Of a DNA stretch of 16,101 nt, positions 13,511 through 16,101 are shown piece after piece. Every line of letters starts with the position of its first letter. Position 1 is the first letter of the stretch. The notes under the pieces are model-generated. The model was not told the origin of the DNA, ran no database searches, and worked only from the letters and a program-made list of their open reading frames with translations. A program made the position numbers and the translations under genes. The stretch comes from an uncultured Candidatus Melainabacteria bacterium. GTDB taxonomy: Bacteria; Cyanobacteriota; Vampirovibrionia; Gastranaerophilales; Gastranaerophilaceae. Where the stretch lies: assembly GCA_934754425.1 (NCBI GenBank), contig CAKVIN010000030.1, forward strand, positions 1 to 16,101, written 5' to 3'.

Positions 13511-14401
13511 ATGTTTTTTAATCGTAAAAAACCGTTACAACCAGTAAAAAAAACTAAAAGCGAGCTTATACGTGAATATATAACAAAAGCTTTTTTTATC
13601 ACTGTGGGTGCATTTATTGTTGCAGTCGGACTGGAAATGTTTTTGCTACCAAATAAGATTATTGATGGTGGCGTAATCGGTGTTTCTATGATGATTTCAT
13701 ATATTACAAAATGGAATTTAGGTCTATTGATTTTTTGTATTAATATTCCATTTATCCTTATGGCACTAAAAAATCTTGGTAATAAATTTGTTATTCAAAC
13801 TTTTTTTGCAACTGCAATGTTAGCAGTCGCTACAAATGTGTTGCACGGAATTCAAGCAACAGAAGATTTACTTCTCGCAACAGTTTTTGGTGGCATAATT
13901 TTAGGTTTCGGAGTTGGTTTGATTCTTAGAAACAATGCCTCTTTAGATGGAACAGAGATGGTTTCAATAAATCTTTCTAAAAAATTGAAATTCATATCTG
14001 TTGGCGAACTTTTAATGTGTATAAATTTATTTATCTATATGGGAGCGGGGTTCTTGTATGGATGGGATAGGGCTCTTTATTCAATTTTAACGTATTATAT
14101 AGCTTCTAAAGTAATTGATTCCGTATTAGAAGGTTTAGATAAAGCAAAATCAGTCAGAATTTTTTCAGAATATTATAAAGAAATCGGAAATGCAATTATG
14201 AAAGATTTAGATGTAAGCGTTACGTACATGAAAGCGATGGGCGGATATTCTCGTCAAGAAAAAATTCAAACGTATTGTGTCGTTAATAAATTTGAAATGC
14301 CAAGATTGAAAGAACTTGTTCATACTATTGATCCAAAAGCTTTCATTGTGACTGAAGATGTACATGAAGTTGAAGGTGTGCGTGTAAAAAAACATAAATA
14401 A
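13511..14401 (+). CDS. YitT-family membrane protein
   Basis: This 296-residue protein has the YitT/DUF161 arrangement: a basic N-terminus, five to six hydrophobic helices (about 28-190) containing FLLPNKIIDGGVIGVSMMI (45-63) and GFGVGLILRNNASLDGTEMV, and a soluble C-terminal DUF2179 domain (about 210-292; KAMGGYSRQEKIQTYCVVNK). The function of the family is not established. AGGAAA lies 5 bases before the ATG, and the gene starts 9 bases after cdaA, so it is probably cotranscribed with lysA and cdaA. That placement makes a transport role tied to c-di-AMP imaginable, but nothing in the sequence shows it. Confidence 0.9.
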   Translation: MFFNRKKPLQPVKKTKSELIREYITKAFFITVGAFIVAVGLEMFLLPNKIIDGGVIGVSMMISYITKWNLGLLIFCINIPFILMALKNLGNKFVIQTFFATAMLAVATNVLHGIQATEDLLLATVFGGIILGFGVGLILRNNASLDGTEMVSINLSKKLKFISVGELLMCINLFIYMGAGFLYGWDRALYSILTYYIASKVIDSVLEGLDKAKSVRIFSEYYKEIGNAIMKDLDVSVTYMKAMGGYSRQEKIQTYCVVNKFEMPRLKELVHTIDPKAFIVTEDVHEVEGVRVKKHK

Positions 14402-14409
14402 TTTTACAC

Positions 14410-14438
14410 TAGACATAAATTAAAAAGTATTATAAAAT
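14410..14438 (+). promoter_or_regulatory. Promoter of the 14465 gene
   Basis: TAGACA (14410-14415), 17 bases and TAAAAT (14433-14438) form a good sigma-70 promoter, giving a leader of about 20 bases that contains the AGAGAGGAAA ribosome site. Confidence 0.65.
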
Positions 14439-14464
14439 TTATATATATTAAGAGAGGAAAATAA

Positions 14465-14809
14465 ATGCCAAACAAAGATATGATACCGGTAGAGGTAATT
14501 ATTTTAACAGATACTGATGATATCAAAGGTACAGTTTATGTATCAGGAAATGTTGCTTCAAACAGACAGTTAACAGAACTTTTAAATGATGAAAACAGAC
14601 GCTTTTTAGCGGTTGTTAATGTTGAAATTTATGGAAAGAACTCTAATCAACCACCAAAAAGATATGAATTTCTTGAAGTTCATATGGACTCGATTCGTAT
14701 GGTTCATCCTACATCTCAGGCATTGTTTAGAGAATCTCCAAAAACTCAAGAAGATATTGCAAGATTTAGAGAATTAAGAGCAAAGTTAAATCAAACAAAA
14801 CCATTTTAA
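14465..14809 (+). CDS. Small conserved-looking protein of unknown function
   Basis: A 114-residue soluble protein that I cannot assign to a named family. Residues about 8-75 look like a small beta-barrel: alternating hydrophobic strands VEVIILTDTDDIKGTVYV, RRFLAVVNVEIYG and RYEFLEVHMDSIRMV, with the GTVYV and FLEV strands most distinctive. This pattern is seen in small PilZ- or SH3-like barrels, but no PilZ signature (RxxxR, DxSxxG) is present. The C-terminal ~30 residues form a charged helix (QEDIARFRELRAKLNQ). It has a clear promoter, a strong ribosome site (AGAGGAAA, 6 bases before ATG) and a terminator starting at its stop codon, so it is a monocistronic, probably well expressed gene. Confidence 0.85.
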   Translation: MPNKDMIPVEVIILTDTDDIKGTVYVSGNVASNRQLTELLNDENRRFLAVVNVEIYGKNSNQPPKRYEFLEVHMDSIRMVHPTSQALFRESPKTQEDIARFRELRAKLNQTKPF

Positions 14810-14847
14810 ATTAAAGGCGAGAATAAAATTCTCGCCTTTAATTTTTT
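14809..14847. terminator. Bidirectional terminator between the 14465 gene and the sigma factor
   Basis: A perfect 16-bp inverted repeat (arms 14809-14824 and 14828-14843) with a 3-base loop is followed by six T on the plus strand. On the minus strand it starts 2 bases after the sigma-factor stop and is followed by a weaker T-rich tail, so it probably serves both convergent genes. Confidence 0.9.
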
Positions 14848-15733
14848 AATCAGCATAACATAACAATGAATTATTATTTTTCAATTTATTCAATGCCCTA
14901 ATTTCTGTTTGTCTTATACATTCTTTTGTTACACCGTACATTTTACCAATTTCTTCTAATGTAGATTTTACACAGTTTCCTAGTCCAAATCTCATTTTTA
15001 TAACAGTTTGTTCACGTTCTTTTAAAGTTGAAACAATATTTGAGATTTCTTTTTTAAGCTCTTCGTATTCTATTGTATCTTCAACTTTTACACTTTTATC
15101 TTCTAAAACGTCTGCAACATTTAATTCACTGCCGTTTTTTGCTTCAAAACTTCCGTCAATTGATACTGTTGTAGAATATGCTGATAAAAATGTATCAATT
15201 TTTTCAGGTTCAATATTCATTTTTTCTGCAACATCTTTGTTTGTAACTTGACAGTTGTATGCTCTTTCCATTTCTCTTTTTACTTTAGAAAACTTGGATA
15301 ATGTTTCTTGAATATATACAGGAATTTTCATGCAATATGATTGTTCTGAAATTGCTTTAAACATTGCTTGTTTAATCCACCAACTAGCATAAGTAGAAAA
15401 TCTGTAACCTAATTCAGGATTAAATTTCTCAGCAGCAATCATTAAACCTAAATTTCCTTCTTGAATTAAATCAATCATCGGAATTTTTGAAACATGAATA
15501 ACTTTTCTTGCAATTGTTAAAACAAGTTTTAAATTTGCTTGAACCAATACTTTTTTTGCTGATTTATCACCATTTTTAGCACGCAAAGCTATTTCTTTTT
15601 CTTCATCAGAGGTTAAACTCTGTATTGAATTAACTTTTCTTAAATACAAACTCATTTCATCATCATTAAATGAAATAAAACCATTTCTTGCTGGATTTGT
15701 AGTTCTTTTCATATTGATTAATTTTTCTTTCAT
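14846..15733 (-). CDS. Group-2-like sigma-70 RNA polymerase sigma factor
   Basis: This 295-residue factor has sigma regions 1.2 to 4 and no region 1.1. Region 1.2 is at about 24-60 and region 2 at about 61-140, with the core-binding DLIQEGNLGLMIAAEKF and melting segment YRFSTYASWWIKQA. Region 3 is at about 141-215 and region 4 at about 230-287 (TLEEIGKMYGVTKECIRQTE). In region 2.4 Gln122 (E. coli Q437) is kept but the T440 position is Phe125 and I439 is Met124, so -10 recognition may differ; region 4.2 keeps Arg274 and Gln275 (R588, Q589). It looks like an alternative sigma of the RpoD-like class rather than the main RpoD, given its size. AAGGAG lies 9 bases before ATG. Promoter and a long leader lie upstream. 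Confidence 0.93.
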   Translation of the reverse strand: MKEKLINMKRTTNPARNGFISFNDDEMSLYLRKVNSIQSLTSDEEKEIALRAKNGDKSAKKVLVQANLKLVLTIARKVIHVSKIPMIDLIQEGNLGLMIAAEKFNPELGYRFSTYASWWIKQAMFKAISEQSYCMKIPVYIQETLSKFSKVKREMERAYNCQVTNKDVAEKMNIEPEKIDTFLSAYSTTVSIDGSFEAKNGSELNVADVLEDKSVKVEDTIEYEELKKEISNIVSTLKEREQTVIKMRFGLGNCVKSTLEEIGKMYGVTKECIRQTEIRALNKLKNNNSLLCYAD

Positions 15734-15874
15734 ACTGTTAGGCTCCTTGGGGTTGTGGAATAAATGTAATACTAAATGTTAGGGGTAATAATGATTAAAT
15801 GTTTGAGAAAGCCTTGCAAGATTTCACATTTATAAGAAAACGATGAACACATAACTAAGATTTCTTATATACTT

Positions 15875-15903
15875 ATAATATATCCAAAGTATATAAAACA
15901 CAA
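15875..15903 (-). promoter_or_regulatory. Possible promoter of the sigma-factor gene
   Basis: On the minus strand TTGTGT (15903-15898), 17 bases and TATTAT (15880-15875) would start a leader of about 135 bases. The leader contains AATGTGAAATC, similar to the TGTGAAATT block of the two coiled-coil-gene promoters, but without the following TACTTTATATATAT. Confidence 0.4.
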
Positions 15904-16029
15904 CCCTTTTGTTAAGATTTATTACAAAAAATACGCATATTTCCAATAATCTTTACAAAAGTACATAAAATTTTAATAGAGTAAAATCTAAATATAAGTT
16001 AATTAATGTGGTAAAAATATTAAGATTTA

Positions 16030-16047
16030 TGTGTAAATAAATGTAAC
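16030..16047 (-). promoter_or_regulatory. HLR1-like box near the window end
   Basis: The minus strand reads GTTACATTTATTTACACA, matching HLR1 except for one A/T position. In orientation and in the shared TGTAACAAG end it resembles the box upstream of 717, and it would serve a plus-strand gene beyond 16101. The 368-base stretch 15734-16101 otherwise shows no open gene, only AT-rich sequence and the sigma-factor promoter. Confidence 0.5.
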
Positions 16048-16101
16048 AAGTTTAAGCAGATATCTTGTGTTAGTTATAACTAAGTTATAGAATTGATATA
16101 T

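Overview
The window is an AT-rich bacterial chromosome segment with standard genetic code and dense genes. It carries housekeeping genes on both strands and shows no phage, transposase or plasmid gene. The gene set (group-2-like sigma factor, CdaA, RsfS, a Tic20-like membrane protein), the low GC and direct-repeat promoter boxes matching the cyanobacterial HLR1 consensus fit best with a non-photosynthetic relative of Cyanobacteria (Vampirovibrionia/Melainabacteria, Gastranaerophilales type). That assignment is an inference from recall, not from a search.

Left part (1-4800): the 3' end of glyceraldehyde-3-phosphate dehydrogenase (gap) with a strong terminator; an intergenic block with a near-palindromic REP-like repeat; a small coiled-coil protein gene (717-1148); then, on the minus strand, a CooC-like P-loop ATPase directly followed by folD, a NarL/LuxR-type response regulator, and a second coiled-coil protein gene (3795-4598). 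The two coiled-coil genes share a promoter design: an HLR1-like box, then TGTGAAATT, then exactly 14 nt, then TACTTTATATATAT.

Middle (4800-10450): a stand-alone OLD-type TOPRIM protein, tRNA-Lys(UUU), rnpA (minus strand, possibly leaderless) overlapping an unknown gene, an exported protein with five copies of a ~20-residue repeat and a C-terminal hydrophobic tail, and a compact minus-strand operon rpiB - rsfS - TPR protein - Tic20-like membrane protein with its own promoter.

Right part (10447-16101): a calpain/papain-like cysteine-peptidase-type protein, then the plus-strand cluster lysA - cdaA - yitT-like (lysine/diaminopimelate metabolism, c-di-AMP synthesis, a membrane protein), a small conserved unknown gene with a clear sigma-70 promoter, a bidirectional terminator, and a minus-strand group-2-like sigma-70 factor. 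The last 368 bases hold no gene but contain the sigma-factor promoter and another HLR1-like box pointing at a gene beyond the window.

The most interesting signal is regulatory: RpaB/HLR1-type boxes placed at the same distance upstream of two coiled-coil protein genes and near the window end, suggesting a small regulon of uncharacterised coiled-coil proteins in an organism without photosystems.
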